Made by a program: the position numbers and the translations under genes. The notes under the pieces are model-generated. The model ran no database searches. It had not been told where the DNA came from and saw nothing but the letters and a program-made list of their open reading frames with translations. From contig NZ_JARXNQ010000001.1 of the NCBI RefSeq assembly GCF_029872055.1, positions 372,001 through 436,000 on the forward strand: a stretch of DNA of 64,000 bases, read 5' to 3'. Positions 9,316-18,309 of this stretch are shown piece by piece (the stretch's first letter is position 1; every line of letters begins with the position of its first letter). This DNA is from Sulfurimonas sp. C5 (lineage in GTDB: Bacteria; Campylobacterota; Campylobacteria; Campylobacterales; Sulfurimonadaceae).

Positions 9316-10925
9316 TGAAAAAAAGTTTGCTGTTTTTCTTACTTTTATTTTTTCAAACATTGCTATTGGCTGTGGAAGATGCAAATCTTTCAATTCCTAA
9401 TGATTTACAAGTACAAGAACAAATAAAAGAGTATGAAGATCAGCTTTTAGATATAAGTTCAGCAATATCAGATGAAAATGTTTGGATTAAAAGTTATGCA
9501 ACATATTTAGCGGCTTTACGTGTTAAAGATGAACTTGATAAGATTAAAGAAAGAATTCAATGGCTCACGAAACATGGACGAAGTGCAAGAGAGATTGATG
9601 AGTTAAACGGTCTGATTGCAAAAGAGAGTATTTTAACAACGCAAATCGGTCAGCTAAAAGATGAACACTATACGCCGTTTTCAGAACTTATTACACCTCC
9701 GAAAATAGAAGAGAGCCCTGAAATTACCAATCCATTTGATATCTTTACAGGGATGTCTCTGATTAAAACACTTAATAATAATCTGGAAGATTATAAGAAG
9801 AAAAAGAAAAATCTTGCAGAACTGATAAGCGTTTTAAAGAAAGAGCTTGATATTCATAAAAAGCTTGCAGAGTTTGATAATGAAAAATATGCAGAAGAGT
9901 TAAAAGAACAACAATTGCAGGTTGCGCGTTTTGAACGTGCACTTGATACAATGAGTGCTACTTTAGAAGTGTATCAAAAAAGACTTGATATCGCAGCGGT
10001 AAATATAAATAAAGGGATTGAAACACAGGTTTATAGACTGATTAAAATCGGTATAGCTATTCTTGTAGTATTTTTTATCTTTTTAACGCTGAAACTTATT
10101 GTTAAAAAATATATTACGGATAATGAACGTTTTTATATGGCAAACAAGATCATCACCTTTACAAACTTTACGATCATTATCTTAATTATATTTTTTAACT
10201 ATATTGAAAATGCTTCTTATCTAGTAACTATTTTAGGATTTGCATCTGCCGGTATCGCCATTGCAATGAAAGACTGGTTTATGAGTATCTTAGGCTGGTT
10301 GGTAATCGTAATAGGTGGTAGTATCCATGTCGGAGACAGAATTCGTGTGGATATGGACGGTATGCAGTATGTAGGAGATGTTTTAGATATCTCACTTCTT
10401 CGTATTACAATTTTAGAGGATGTTACTTTAACATCTGTTGTCCATAACAGAAGAGCAGGTCGTATCATTTTCATACCAAATAACTACGTATTTACTAAGA
10501 TGATTGCAAACTATACGCACAATTCACTCAAAACTGTTTGGGATGGAATTAAGATCACTATTACTTTTGATTCAAATCATAAAAAAGCGATGTATTTAGT
10601 AAAAGAGATCACGAAAAAGTATTCAAAAGGGTATACGGATATTACGAGAAAACAGTTAAACAGATTACGCCAGCATTATAGTTTAAAAAATACAAATGTA
10701 GAACCGAGAATATATTCATTTATCGAAGATAACGGTTTAAATATTGAAGCGTGGTATTTGACAAATGCATATGCTACATTGACTTTAAGAAGTGTGATCT
10801 CTACAGAGATTATAGATGCGTTTAATGATGAAGATGACATCACCATAGCATACCCAACACAAAAACTTCATGTAGATATGAAAAGTTCAAAACCTTCTGC
10901 AATGCCAGAAAATGAGTTGGTGTAA
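9315..10925 (+). CDS. MscS-family mechanosensitive ion channel with long periplasmic coiled-coil N-terminus
   Basis: The product has a signal peptide (MKKSLLFFLLLFFQTLLLA), about 200 residues of predicted periplasmic helix and coiled coil, then membrane spans at about 235-258, 277-296 and 303-340. The pore-lining helix and MscS beta domain follow (ASAGIAIAMKDWFMSILGWL, then GDRIRVD). The MscK-like layout suggests osmotic relief, with the N-terminal part sensing or gating. It overlaps aroB by one base and mtaB starts directly after its stop codon, so it is in the same operon. Its specific trigger cannot be told from the sequence. Confidence 0.88.
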   Translation: MKKSLLFFLLLFFQTLLLAVEDANLSIPNDLQVQEQIKEYEDQLLDISSAISDENVWIKSYATYLAALRVKDELDKIKERIQWLTKHGRSAREIDELNGLIAKESILTTQIGQLKDEHYTPFSELITPPKIEESPEITNPFDIFTGMSLIKTLNNNLEDYKKKKKNLAELISVLKKELDIHKKLAEFDNEKYAEELKEQQLQVARFERALDTMSATLEVYQKRLDIAAVNINKGIETQVYRLIKIGIAILVVFFIFLTLKLIVKKYITDNERFYMANKIITFTNFTIIILIIFFNYIENASYLVTILGFASAGIAIAMKDWFMSILGWLVIVIGGSIHVGDRIRVDMDGMQYVGDVLDISLLRITILEDVTLTSVVHNRRAGRIIFIPNNYVFTKMIANYTHNSLKTVWDGIKITITFDSNHKKAMYLVKEITKKYSKGYTDITRKQLNRLRQHYSLKNTNVEPRIYSFIEDNGLNIEAWYLTNAYATLTLRSVISTEIIDAFNDEDDITIAYPTQKLHVDMKSSKPSAMPENELV

Positions 10926-12173
10926 ATGAAAAAAGTTTATTTTAAAACATTTGGATGCCGTACAAATCTTTACGATTCTCAAGTAATGATGAGTGCTTTA
11001 AAAGAGTATGAGATTACGGAGAATGAAGCTGAAGCAGATATGATTGTAATCAACTCTTGTACGGTAACAAATGGTGCTGATACTCATGTGCGTTCTTATA
11101 TTTCACAAATAGAAAAAAGCGGCAGCGGTGCGAAGTTATTCCTTACCGGATGTGGAGCACATACAAAAGGGGAGTCTCTTTTAAAAGAGAATCGCATTCA
11201 CGGAGTATTTGGACAGAGTGAAAAACAAAAGATAGATTTTCTTTTGAACCAAGAACAGCCTTTTTACGAAAAAGGTGATTTAAATCATGTTGATGATGCG
11301 GTTGTAGGTGAATTTATCGGTAAAAGTAGGGCGTTTATCAAGATCCAGGAGGGGTGTAATTTTCGTTGTTCTTACTGTATTATCCCTTATGTACGCGGTG
11401 ATGCAAGAAGTATGGATGAAGAGCGCATTGTTGAACAGGTATCGAAATTAGCACTTAATGGTTTTGGTGAGTTTATCTTAACAGGAACAAACGTCGGCTC
11501 ATACGGTCAAGATACAAAAACATCGCTGGCAAAACTAATGAAGCGTATGAGTATGATCCGTGGAGTTCGCCGTATTCGTTTAGGAAGTGTCGAACCGATT
11601 CAGATTACTGATGAGTTCAAAGAGGTTTTAGATGAACCTTGGCTAGAGAAACATCTTCATATTGCTCTGCAGCATACATCTCCAAAAATGTTGAAAATTA
11701 TGAACAGACGTAATGTATACAAGCAAGACAGGGAACTGTTTGAGATGTTAGCAGACAAAGGTTTTGCAATTGGAACTGATTTTATTACAGGACATCCTGG
11801 AGAGAGTGAAGAGCTTTGGAAAGAAGCAATGGAGAATGCGCGTAATCTTCCTTTGACTCACTTGCATGCTTTCACTTACTCTAAACGTGACGGTACGCCT
11901 TCAGCTACAATGAAACCTGAAGTAAATGGTAAAATAGCAAAAGAGAGACTTCATGAGTTGGAAGCCTTAGTTGCGCAGAAAAATTATGATTTTAGAAAAA
12001 ACTTTTCTGGGGAATTGGAAGTTTTGGTAGAATCTTTTAAAGATGGTCATTTTCATGGACTAGACCAGCATTTTAACAAAATAATTATTGATTCGGATGA
12101 AGATTTATTAGGAAACTGGATTACTCTCAATGATTACGAGATAAAAGAGGAGTTTAATTATGCTAAATTCTAA
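10926..12173 (+). CDS. mtaB: tRNA (N6-L-threonylcarbamoyladenosine37-C2)-methylthiotransferase
   Basis: MtaB is a radical-SAM enzyme that converts t6A37 to ms2t6A37 in ANN-decoding tRNAs. The N-terminal UPF0004 domain supplies Cys ligands for an auxiliary [4Fe-4S] cluster (FGCRTNLYDSQ, NSCTVTNGAD, TGCGAH). The radical-SAM motif is CNFRCSYC with Cys144, Cys148 and Cys151. The RLGSVEP and HIALQHTSPKMLKIMNRR segments are also typical. A TRAM-like region ends the protein. The 415 residues agree with MtaB rather than the longer MiaB. The last 14 bases overlap the start of the FtsH-like gene. Confidence 0.92.
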   Translation: MKKVYFKTFGCRTNLYDSQVMMSALKEYEITENEAEADMIVINSCTVTNGADTHVRSYISQIEKSGSGAKLFLTGCGAHTKGESLLKENRIHGVFGQSEKQKIDFLLNQEQPFYEKGDLNHVDDAVVGEFIGKSRAFIKIQEGCNFRCSYCIIPYVRGDARSMDEERIVEQVSKLALNGFGEFILTGTNVGSYGQDTKTSLAKLMKRMSMIRGVRRIRLGSVEPIQITDEFKEVLDEPWLEKHLHIALQHTSPKMLKIMNRRNVYKQDRELFEMLADKGFAIGTDFITGHPGESEELWKEAMENARNLPLTHLHAFTYSKRDGTPSATMKPEVNGKIAKERLHELEALVAQKNYDFRKNFSGELEVLVESFKDGHFHGLDQHFNKIIIDSDEDLLGNWITLNDYEIKEEFNYAKF

Positions 12174-13797
12174 AAAAAATCGTATAGCGCTTATCGGTTC
12201 TGCTTTTTTTATCATTATTTTAGTGCTTTTTGCTATTCTGCGTGATAATGCAGACAGTATTACTCTGGCTCAAGCTAGTGCAATGTTACATGACAGAGAT
12301 GTAAAAAAAGTTGTAGCAACAGAAGAATATGTATATTTAAAAACAGATAACGGTTATTTTAAAATAGCATCTTCTCAAGTAACACCGCAGATGTTTACAG
12401 ACTATAAAGTGGAAGTTGGCGGTGACTCAAACATACTTGTATATATCCTTCTTTTAGTACTTTTCTTAGGATTGGGATCTATATTATTACGGTTTTTGCA
12501 AAAACGTGATGGATTACAAATAACGAAAAACGGAATTAGCAGAGACGTCTCGACTAAACCTGAAATTTCAGCACCTATAGAGGCAATAAAAACAGATGTC
12601 AGTTTTGATGATATCGGCGGAATAAGTGACGTTAAACTTGAAATAGAAGAGATTATAGACTTTATGAAAAATCCAAAACGTTATAAAAGTTTTGGAGCTC
12701 GTCTGCCACGCGGTGTTTTACTTGTAGGACCTCCGGGAGTCGGGAAGACTATGATTGCAAAAGCGGTTGCAAATGCTGCTGGTGTACCGTTTTATTATCA
12801 AAGTGGTGCTTCATTTGTACAGATCTATGTCGGTATGGGTGCAAAGCGTGTCCATGAGCTTTTTGCTACAGCTAAGAAAAATGCACCGAGTATCATATTT
12901 ATTGATGAAATTGATGCTGTCGGTAAAAAACGTGACGGACAAAGAAATGATGAACGTGAAGCAACGCTCAATCAACTCCTTACAGAAATGGACGGTTTTG
13001 AAGCTTCAAGCAGCGTAATAGTGATTGCAGCTACAAATAACATTGGTGTTCTTGATCCGGCATTGCTTCGTGCAGGACGTTTTGATCGTAGAATCTTTGT
13101 GGAATTACCTACAAAAAAAGAGCGTGCATCTATCTTGGAAAAATACTTGGCAAAAGTACCACATGAAGTGGATTTAAAACAAGTTGCCGATATGACTGTA
13201 GGGTTTAATGGTGCTGCTTTGGCTGCACTTGTAAACGAAGCAGCACTCTTAGCACTGCGTCAAAATGAGTTTCAAGTAACATTGGAACATTTTTATCAGG
13301 TAAAAGACAAAGTGATGTTTGGCAAGAAAAAACTTCAAATGCTTAACGATAAACAAAAATCTTATTTAGTGACTTACCAAGCTGGAAAAGCATTTGTTGC
13401 GACTTATTTTGATCTTCCATTTGAGAAACTTATGCTCTCAAACGAAAAGCTTTTACCTGTGAGCAATGAAGCATTTCTACAACAAGATTTAGAAGCGCAG
13501 GTAAAGATGCATTTAGCTGGAGCTGTGACGTGTGATCTAAAATATCAACAACACTCTAGTTCTGCAAAACAAGATCTTGATGAAGCAAAAGAGATTGTAC
13601 AAAGAATGTGTCAAGAGTATGGTATGAGTTCTTCGATCTTAGCAGCAGAAGAGGAACAAAAAGTTGTACTTGACAAGCTCTATCAAGAGACACAAACACT
13701 ATTAGAGTCCTCTTTAGATGTTATTGAGAAACTCGAAGCAGTTCTGTATGAAAAAGAAAGCATCACTAAAAAAGAAATTCTAAAGTATTTAGGATAG
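12160..13797 (+). CDS. FtsH-like membrane AAA+ ATPase with degenerate (protease-dead) zinc site
   Basis: Two N-terminal membrane spans (about residues 8-26 and 91-110) enclose a small periplasmic domain. An intact AAA+ module follows: Walker A GPPGVGKT from residue 190, Walker [14 protein letters not shown] at about 245-257, and the second region of homology [20 protein letters not shown]. In active FtsH the next domain carries HEAGH. Here the aligned segment is YQAGK (406-410), so both zinc histidines and the catalytic glutamate are replaced. The rest of the domain is recognisable ([22 protein letters not shown]). It is likely an ATP-driven unfoldase or chaperone with no peptidase activity of its own. 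AGAGGAG-type ribosome site; overlaps mtaB by 14 bases. Confidence 0.88.
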   Translation: MLNSKKNRIALIGSAFFIIILVLFAILRDNADSITLAQASAMLHDRDVKKVVATEEYVYLKTDNGYFKIASSQVTPQMFTDYKVEVGGDSNILVYILLLVLFLGLGSILLRFLQKRDGLQITKNGISRDVSTKPEISAPIEAIKTDVSFDDIGGISDVKLEIEEIIDFMKNPKRYKSFGARLPRGVLLVGPPGVGKTMIAKAVANAAGVPFYYQSGASFVQIYVGMGAKRVHELFATAKKNAPSIIFIDEIDAVGKKRDGQRNDEREATLNQLLTEMDGFEASSSVIVIAATNNIGVLDPALLRAGRFDRRIFVELPTKKERASILEKYLAKVPHEVDLKQVADMTVGFNGAALAALVNEAALLALRQNEFQVTLEHFYQVKDKVMFGKKKLQMLNDKQKSYLVTYQAGKAFVATYFDLPFEKLMLSNEKLLPVSNEAFLQQDLEAQVKMHLAGAVTCDLKYQQHSSSAKQDLDEAKEIVQRMCQEYGMSSSILAAEEEQKVVLDKLYQETQTLLESSLDVIEKLEAVLYEKESITKKEILKYLG

Positions 13798-13799
13798 GC

Positions 13800-14327
13800 A
13801 TGGCTCAGTTCTTTAGCGGTTTTTCTTTAAAGGATGAAGCATACCTGTTTCAACCATATATAAAAAATAGTGAATATGCTGTCTGTGGATTTAGTTACGG
13901 TGCCATAAAAGCTTTTGAAGCTGTACAACAGTCTCTTAAAGAGTCAAAAAGGGTAGATACCCTGCAACTCTTTTCACCTGCTTTTTTTCAAACAAAAGAT
14001 GAGAAATTTAAGCGTTTGCAGTTGATGTCGTACAAAAAAAATAAAGAAGTATATCTGCAAAACTTTTTAGATTCTTGTTTTGCTCCGTATGAGAAAAAAA
14101 TAGTCAAAACAAATGATACAGATACAATAGACGATTTACAAACACTATTAGAGTATGAATGGGATTTAGAATCTTTGCAGAAAATAGTTGATGCAGGTGT
14201 AGTGATAGAAGTATATCTCGGTTTTGAAGATAAAATTATAGACCCGCACGGTGCATACCAGTTTTTTAGGCAAGTTGCGAATGTAACTTCGATCAAAAGA
14301 GCAAACCATTTTTTACAAATGAACTAA
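13800..14327 (+). CDS. bioV: Pimeloyl-ACP methyl ester esterase, BioV type
   Basis: BioV is the small alpha/beta-hydrolase used by Helicobacter and relatives in place of BioH to free pimeloyl-ACP from its methyl ester during biotin synthesis. The sequence shows the nucleophile elbow CGFSYGAIKA (Ser32), a candidate acid at Asp144 in GFEDKIID, and a terminal histidine His170 in RANHFLQMN. The 175-residue length suits BioV, which is much shorter than BioH. There is no signal peptide. It starts two bases after the FtsH-like gene and is probably cotranscribed. No other biotin gene is in the window, so the call rests on family recognition. Confidence 0.7.
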   Translation: MAQFFSGFSLKDEAYLFQPYIKNSEYAVCGFSYGAIKAFEAVQQSLKESKRVDTLQLFSPAFFQTKDEKFKRLQLMSYKKNKEVYLQNFLDSCFAPYEKKIVKTNDTDTIDDLQTLLEYEWDLESLQKIVDAGVVIEVYLGFEDKIIDPHGAYQFFRQVANVTSIKRANHFLQMN

Positions 14328-14342
14328 GAAAGGAAAACAATT

Positions 14343-14876
14343 ATGAGTGAAATTAAAATAGGTGTAATTACAGCTAGTGACAGAGCGAGTAAAGGGATTT
14401 ATGAAGATATCTCTGGTGTGGCGATTCAAGACACTATGAAAGATTATTTAAAAAGCGAGTTTGAAATTGTTTACAGATGTATTCCTGATGAACAAGATCA
14501 TATTGAAGCGACAATGAAAGAGCTATGTGATGAAGCGGGGTGCTGTTTAGTTGTAACAACTGGCGGGACTGGTCCAGCACCGCGTGACGTTACACCAGAA
14601 GCTACTGAAAATGTTTGTGACAAGATGATGCCCGGTTTTGGTGAATTGATGCGTCAAGTAAGTCTTCAGTATGTTCCAACAGCTATTTTATCTCGACAAA
14701 CTGCTGGAATTAGAGGGAAATCTCTTATTATTAACCTACCTGGAAAACCAAAGTCAATTCGTGAGTGTTTAGATGCAGTTTTCCCTGCAGTGCCTTATTG
14801 TATAGACTTGATCGAAGGTCCGTACATCGAAACAAATGAAGATGTAATCAAAGCATTCAGACCAAAGGCAAAGTAA
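14343..14876 (+). CDS. mog: Molybdopterin adenylyltransferase
   Basis: Mog adenylylates molybdopterin before molybdenum insertion in molybdenum-cofactor synthesis. The MoaB/Mog fold is clear: IGVITASDRASKGIYEDISG at the N-terminus, then VVTTGGTGPAPRDVTPEAT, and INLPGKPKSIRECLDAVFPA near residue 140. The length of 177 residues is typical. A good AGGAAAA ribosome site lies just before the ATG. It is followed one base later by hemF. Confidence 0.93.
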   Translation: MSEIKIGVITASDRASKGIYEDISGVAIQDTMKDYLKSEFEIVYRCIPDEQDHIEATMKELCDEAGCCLVVTTGGTGPAPRDVTPEATENVCDKMMPGFGELMRQVSLQYVPTAILSRQTAGIRGKSLIINLPGKPKSIRECLDAVFPAVPYCIDLIEGPYIETNEDVIKAFRPKAK

Positions 14877-14877
14877 A

Positions 14878-15906
14878 ATGATACTCGCAAAATCCAAATA
14901 TGCAGAGGACGCTTTAAATGTAGTTACAGAATTGCAAACTTACTTTGCAAGCCAACTAAGTGGAGTAAGTAAAAAGTTTGGTGAAAATAAACCTTTTGAG
15001 AAAGTGGAGTGGTTACGCGATAATGGAAATCATGGTGGTGGAAGCCGTTATGAAGCACGTGATAAAAGTATTTTTAACAGAGGTTCTGTAAATGTTTCTC
15101 AAGTACATTACGATGATGATGAAACAAAAAAATTAAGCTCTGCAACTGCTATCTCTACTATTATCCATCCGAAAAACCCAAGAGTACCGTCGATGCATAT
15201 GCATATTTCCCTGACAGAGATGAGAGATGGAAAGATGTACTGGAGATTGATGGCTGATCTCAACCCTTCAATTGCTAATGAAGATGATAAAGAAGCTTTT
15301 GAAGCAATGCTATATAAGGCAAGCGGACCATTTTATGAAGAGGGAAGTGCACAAGGGGATCGCTATTTTCATATCCCCGTTTTAAAAAGAACTCGTGGAG
15401 TGAGCCATTTTTATTTAGAAAACTTCAGTAGCGGTGATTTTGTAATTGACAGGACTTTTGCACTTAGTTTTGGTAAAGCAGTAATCGATCAGTATATTTC
15501 TATCATCTCTGCGGCAATTGAAAATAATCCAGAGATTAATGAAGCAGATCAAAAAGAACAGTTGGCTTATCATACAACGTATCTTTTCCAAGTTTTAACA
15601 CTTGATCGCGGAACTACATCGGGACTTTTAGTACATGACCAAAACGATGTTGGTATTATGGGCTCTATCCCATCACATATAGATGTTGAATTGCTTAAAA
15701 GTTGGATAGAATTGATGCCTCAACCACAAGACAAACTTTTAGAAAGTATTATAGAAGCTTTAGGCGAGGGTGTAGTTAATGTTGAAGAGAGTGTAAAAAA
15801 AAGATTGGCAAATGCAGTCAGAACTCACTACAAAACATATCCTGAAGCTATCTCTATGCAGGCTTCAGGTGCGATTGTACCGCCGACAGTACAAAATCAC
15901 CAGTAA
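14878..15906 (+). CDS. hemF: Oxygen-dependent coproporphyrinogen III oxidase
   Basis: HemF decarboxylates coproporphyrinogen III to protoporphyrinogen IX using O2, a late step of haem synthesis. Diagnostic segments are HGGGSRYEARDKSIFNRGSV, VPSMHMHISLTEMRDG and YFHIPVLKRTRGVSHFYLE. The N-terminus of this 342-residue protein lines up from about residue 10, and the C-terminus has an extra tail compared with the roughly 300-residue E. coli enzyme. Presence of HemF implies exposure to oxygen, in keeping with a microaerophilic sulfur oxidiser. It converges on the merR gene with a shared terminator hairpin. Confidence 0.93.
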   Translation: MILAKSKYAEDALNVVTELQTYFASQLSGVSKKFGENKPFEKVEWLRDNGNHGGGSRYEARDKSIFNRGSVNVSQVHYDDDETKKLSSATAISTIIHPKNPRVPSMHMHISLTEMRDGKMYWRLMADLNPSIANEDDKEAFEAMLYKASGPFYEEGSAQGDRYFHIPVLKRTRGVSHFYLENFSSGDFVIDRTFALSFGKAVIDQYISIISAAIENNPEINEADQKEQLAYHTTYLFQVLTLDRGTTSGLLVHDQNDVGIMGSIPSHIDVELLKSWIELMPQPQDKLLESIIEALGEGVVNVEESVKKRLANAVRTHYKTYPEAISMQASGAIVPPTVQNHQ

Positions 15907-15925
15907 AAACTCCTATTTGGAGTTT
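15907..15925 (-). terminator. Terminator hairpin between hemF and merR
   Basis: AAACTCC at 15907-15913 pairs with GGAGTTT at 15919-15925 around a five-base loop. On the minus strand the stem is followed by a run of five T, as for an intrinsic terminator of the merR-type gene; the stem overlaps that gene's stop codon. It may also serve hemF weakly. Confidence 0.6.
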
Positions 15926-16590
15926 ATCTCCTCTTTCAGCGACTGCTTAAGTAGTTTATAAGTAGAACGATTAAAGATATACTCTTTGGCATTAAAGAGT
16001 GTATCAAACATGATTTTCCAAAGCAGCGAAAAATTCTCTTCCGTTTTTACATCGCAAAGCTCTTTTTGCATCTGTTGTTCAAGTTTTGCTAGTTTTTGTG
16101 CATGTGAGAGATATTCTTTGAGTATGTTATAACTGACTCCAACTTCTAAAAAATGCTCAACTAGTGTTATGATAGTAGCATCTTTTTTTGTAAAGATATT
16201 CTCATGTATAGGGAGTATGATCTCATCGTTTAAAAGCTCTTCTAATAGCTCTACATTGATATCGAAATGTTCTATGAACTCATCTTTTTTATATTGTTCA
16301 AAACCGCTTTCACCGCTAAGTGTATTCATAAGAGGGGCGAGCATGGCATAAGAGCCTGAAAAAGAATCGTTTTTCTTCTCTAAAGCGAGTTTGATCTCCT
16401 CAATAGAGCTTCCCATACTTTCTTGCATATACTTTATATATTTGATTAATTCTATATGCTCATCACTGTATTTATGTACATTCGCTTTAATTTTTTTTGC
16501 TTCAGGAAGTAAACCCTCTTTGATGTAGTAGAGAATAGTTGATTTTGGAACATTCGTTTTTGTCACTACCTCTGAGATCTTATATTCCAT
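15913..16590 (-). CDS. MerR-family transcriptional regulator
   Basis: The N-terminal winged helix-turn-helix of the MerR family is clear (YKISEVVTKTNVPKSTILYY, then IKEGLLPEA and YSDEHIELIKYIKYMQE, residues 3-60). The remaining part, to residue 225, is helical and of unknown effector specificity; the protein is longer than a typical MerR. No cluster of cysteines suggests metal sensing. It is divergent from the YeeE/YedE operon across a short gap with a 19-bp palindrome, so it probably regulates both itself and that operon. Confidence 0.85.
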   Translation of the reverse strand: MEYKISEVVTKTNVPKSTILYYIKEGLLPEAKKIKANVHKYSDEHIELIKYIKYMQESMGSSIEEIKLALEKKNDSFSGSYAMLAPLMNTLSGESGFEQYKKDEFIEHFDINVELLEELLNDEIILPIHENIFTKKDATIITLVEHFLEVGVSYNILKEYLSHAQKLAKLEQQMQKELCDVKTEENFSLLWKIMFDTLFNAKEYIFNRSTYKLLKQSLKEEINSK

Positions 16591-16625
16591 ACACTGCCTT
16601 TAAATAAAAGTTAAGAATTATAGCA

Positions 16626-16655
16626 TATAATTTTATCGTTAAGTGTTACTTTACG
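16626..16655 (+). promoter_or_regulatory. Promoter with 19-bp operator palindrome in the merR-yeeE divergent gap
   Basis: A TATAAT at 16626-16631 is followed by CGTTAAGTGTTACTTTACG at 16637-16655. This is a 7-3-7 inverted repeat (GTTAAGT, GTT, ACTTTAC) with one mismatch between half-sites, extended by C and G at the ends. If the TATAAT is the -10 box, the palindrome lies over the start site, a repressor position. On the minus strand another TATAAT lies at 16617-16622, so one operator could serve both promoters. A near copy occurs at 61398-61416. Confidence 0.55.
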
Positions 16656-16679
16656 CTTTTTATTTTTATGGAGGAATGA

Positions 16680-17195
16680 ATGCCTAGATATATACCGTGG
16701 TGGGTAGGTGGGATAATGATGAGTATATTATTTATCTTCACTTTTTCGGAATGGGGTGCAGACCGTCCTATAGGTGCATCTACAGGAATGGCCTATCTAT
16801 CGACAATTTTATTTGGTTTAGATGAGTCAAAATATGAATATGTAGAACAGATTAAAACAGTAGGTTCTTGGGAAGCAGTAATGCTTATAGGCGTATTTAT
16901 CGGTGGACTATTTACATCTTTAGTACTTACAAAAAGTTTTAGAATCAGTTGCATCCCAACATTATGGAAAGAGAGAAAAAACACCTCTGTAAAATCAAGA
17001 ATGTTCTGGAGTTTTATTGGTGGTTTTCTTTTAGTGTTTGGAGCAAGACTAGCAGGTGGATGTAATGCAGGTCATGTACTTTCAGGCGGATCACAAATGG
17101 CTGTGAGCGGTTTTGTATTTACAATAGTAGCTCTTGGAACGGGAATGTTGTTTGGCAGGTTCTTTTACAAGAAAAAGGTTAAAAAAGATGTTTGA
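16680..17195 (+). CDS. YeeE/YedE-family transporter, first half-protein
   Basis: The protein has about four membrane spans and the conserved cysteine signature of the family near residue 128 (ARLAGGCNAGHVLSGG), which in characterised members passes thiosulfate or related sulfur compounds. At 171 residues it is half the size of the usual single-chain YeeE. The next gene supplies the other half, so the two are likely subunits or paired modules of one importer. A GGAGG site lies just before the ATG. The substrate is inferred from the family. Confidence 0.8.
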   Translation: MPRYIPWWVGGIMMSILFIFTFSEWGADRPIGASTGMAYLSTILFGLDESKYEYVEQIKTVGSWEAVMLIGVFIGGLFTSLVLTKSFRISCIPTLWKERKNTSVKSRMFWSFIGGFLLVFGARLAGGCNAGHVLSGGSQMAVSGFVFTIVALGTGMLFGRFFYKKKVKKDV

Positions 17196-17775
17196 ATTAG
17201 TACAAAATCAAGAACACGGCTCTATAGCTTTAGTATTGTTCATAGGCTTTTTATTTGGACTTATCATAATGTATTCAAGACTGGATAAATTTGAAAAAAT
17301 GGCAGGGTTTTTACTTTTTGAAGACACTTTAGCTATACGTATGGCGATGACGACTGTAGGAATATCAAGTATAGGTTTTTATATACTCGTAGCAAACGGT
17401 TATGCAACATTTAGCCCGAAAACTGCAATCATAGGCGGTTTGATTTTAGGCGGAGTAATCTTTGGTATAGGTTTGGTAATGCTTGGCAAATGTCCATCGG
17501 CATTTTTCGTATCTGTATCAGAGGGTAGAATAGATGCTTTTGTAGGAGTTATAGGCGGTATGATAGGCGGACTGATTTTTACATACAGTTTTCCATTTAT
17601 AAAAAGTATATTGGGTCCGGATTATGGACAAATTAGATTACCTGATTTTGCGATCGAGTATGGTGGTATAATAACAATAGGTTTTGGAATTATCATGCTT
17701 ATTGGAGCATATATGTTGCCGACGCTTAATTATGTAGATAAAGCTGAAGAAGAAAAAATTAATACAAGGAAATAA
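17188..17775 (+). CDS. YeeE/YedE-family transporter, second half-protein
   Basis: This 195-residue membrane protein continues the preceding half-transporter. It has four to five hydrophobic spans and the second cysteine signature at about residue 100 (MLGKCPSAFFVSVSEGR). I take the ATG at 17188, which overlaps the end of the previous gene by eight bases and has AAAGG upstream; an in-frame start at 17134 would add 18 residues from inside the previous gene and is less likely. Overlap and fixed order suggest translational coupling and a heteromeric transporter. Confidence 0.8.
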   Translation: MFELVQNQEHGSIALVLFIGFLFGLIIMYSRLDKFEKMAGFLLFEDTLAIRMAMTTVGISSIGFYILVANGYATFSPKTAIIGGLILGGVIFGIGLVMLGKCPSAFFVSVSEGRIDAFVGVIGGMIGGLIFTYSFPFIKSILGPDYGQIRLPDFAIEYGGIITIGFGIIMLIGAYMLPTLNYVDKAEEEKINTRK

Positions 17776-17776
17776 A

Positions 17777-18307
17777 ATGGCATATATAGATTTACCGGAA
17801 TTTGAAGAGATGAGTACGGACATTCAGGAAAAAGCACGTCCGATTTTAGAAAAAACAGGCAGTTTAGGTGAGATTTTTAAACTTTTGGCTATTGATGAAA
17901 AGATATATTTTGCGACGGATAATATGGTGCAGTCTTTCTTATTGGATGAGACATATCTCAGTTATGACATAAAAGAAGCTATCGCATTACTAATCTCTAA
18001 AGAAAATAGCTGTAAAATGTGTGTCGGAGTTCATAAGAACATAGCTAAAATGTTAGGACTTAGTGAAGAGAAAATAGAAGCTATTTTAAACGGCATCGAT
18101 GCTATGCAGGTAGAAGAGAAAGAGAAAGAACTTCTTCGTTTTTGTATAAGAGCTTCGCAAAAAGATAATTATAAAATTATGCAAGAGGATCATCAACACC
18201 TATATCAACTAGGTTGGAGTAAGCACGAGATTCTTGAGGCAGTTGCGATAGTAGGGTATTTTAATTATATCAATACAATGTCAAACGTTTTTGGATTAGG
18301 GGAGTAA
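17777..18307 (+). CDS. AhpD-like / carboxymuconolactone decarboxylase-family protein
   Basis: The 176-residue helical protein contains the AhpD-type redox signature CKMCVGVHKNIAKMLG (CxxC followed three residues later by His, about residues 78-85). Family members are thiol peroxidases or peroxidase reductants. The gene starts one base after the YeeE pair and is followed two bases later by the DUF1566 gene. A thiol-active enzyme next to a sulfur transporter suggests handling of the imported sulfur species or of thiol stress; this is inference. Confidence 0.8.
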   Translation: MAYIDLPEFEEMSTDIQEKARPILEKTGSLGEIFKLLAIDEKIYFATDNMVQSFLLDETYLSYDIKEAIALLISKENSCKMCVGVHKNIAKMLGLSEEKIEAILNGIDAMQVEEKEKELLRFCIRASQKDNYKIMQEDHQHLYQLGWSKHEILEAVAIVGYFNYINTMSNVFGLGE

Positions 18308-18309
18308 AT

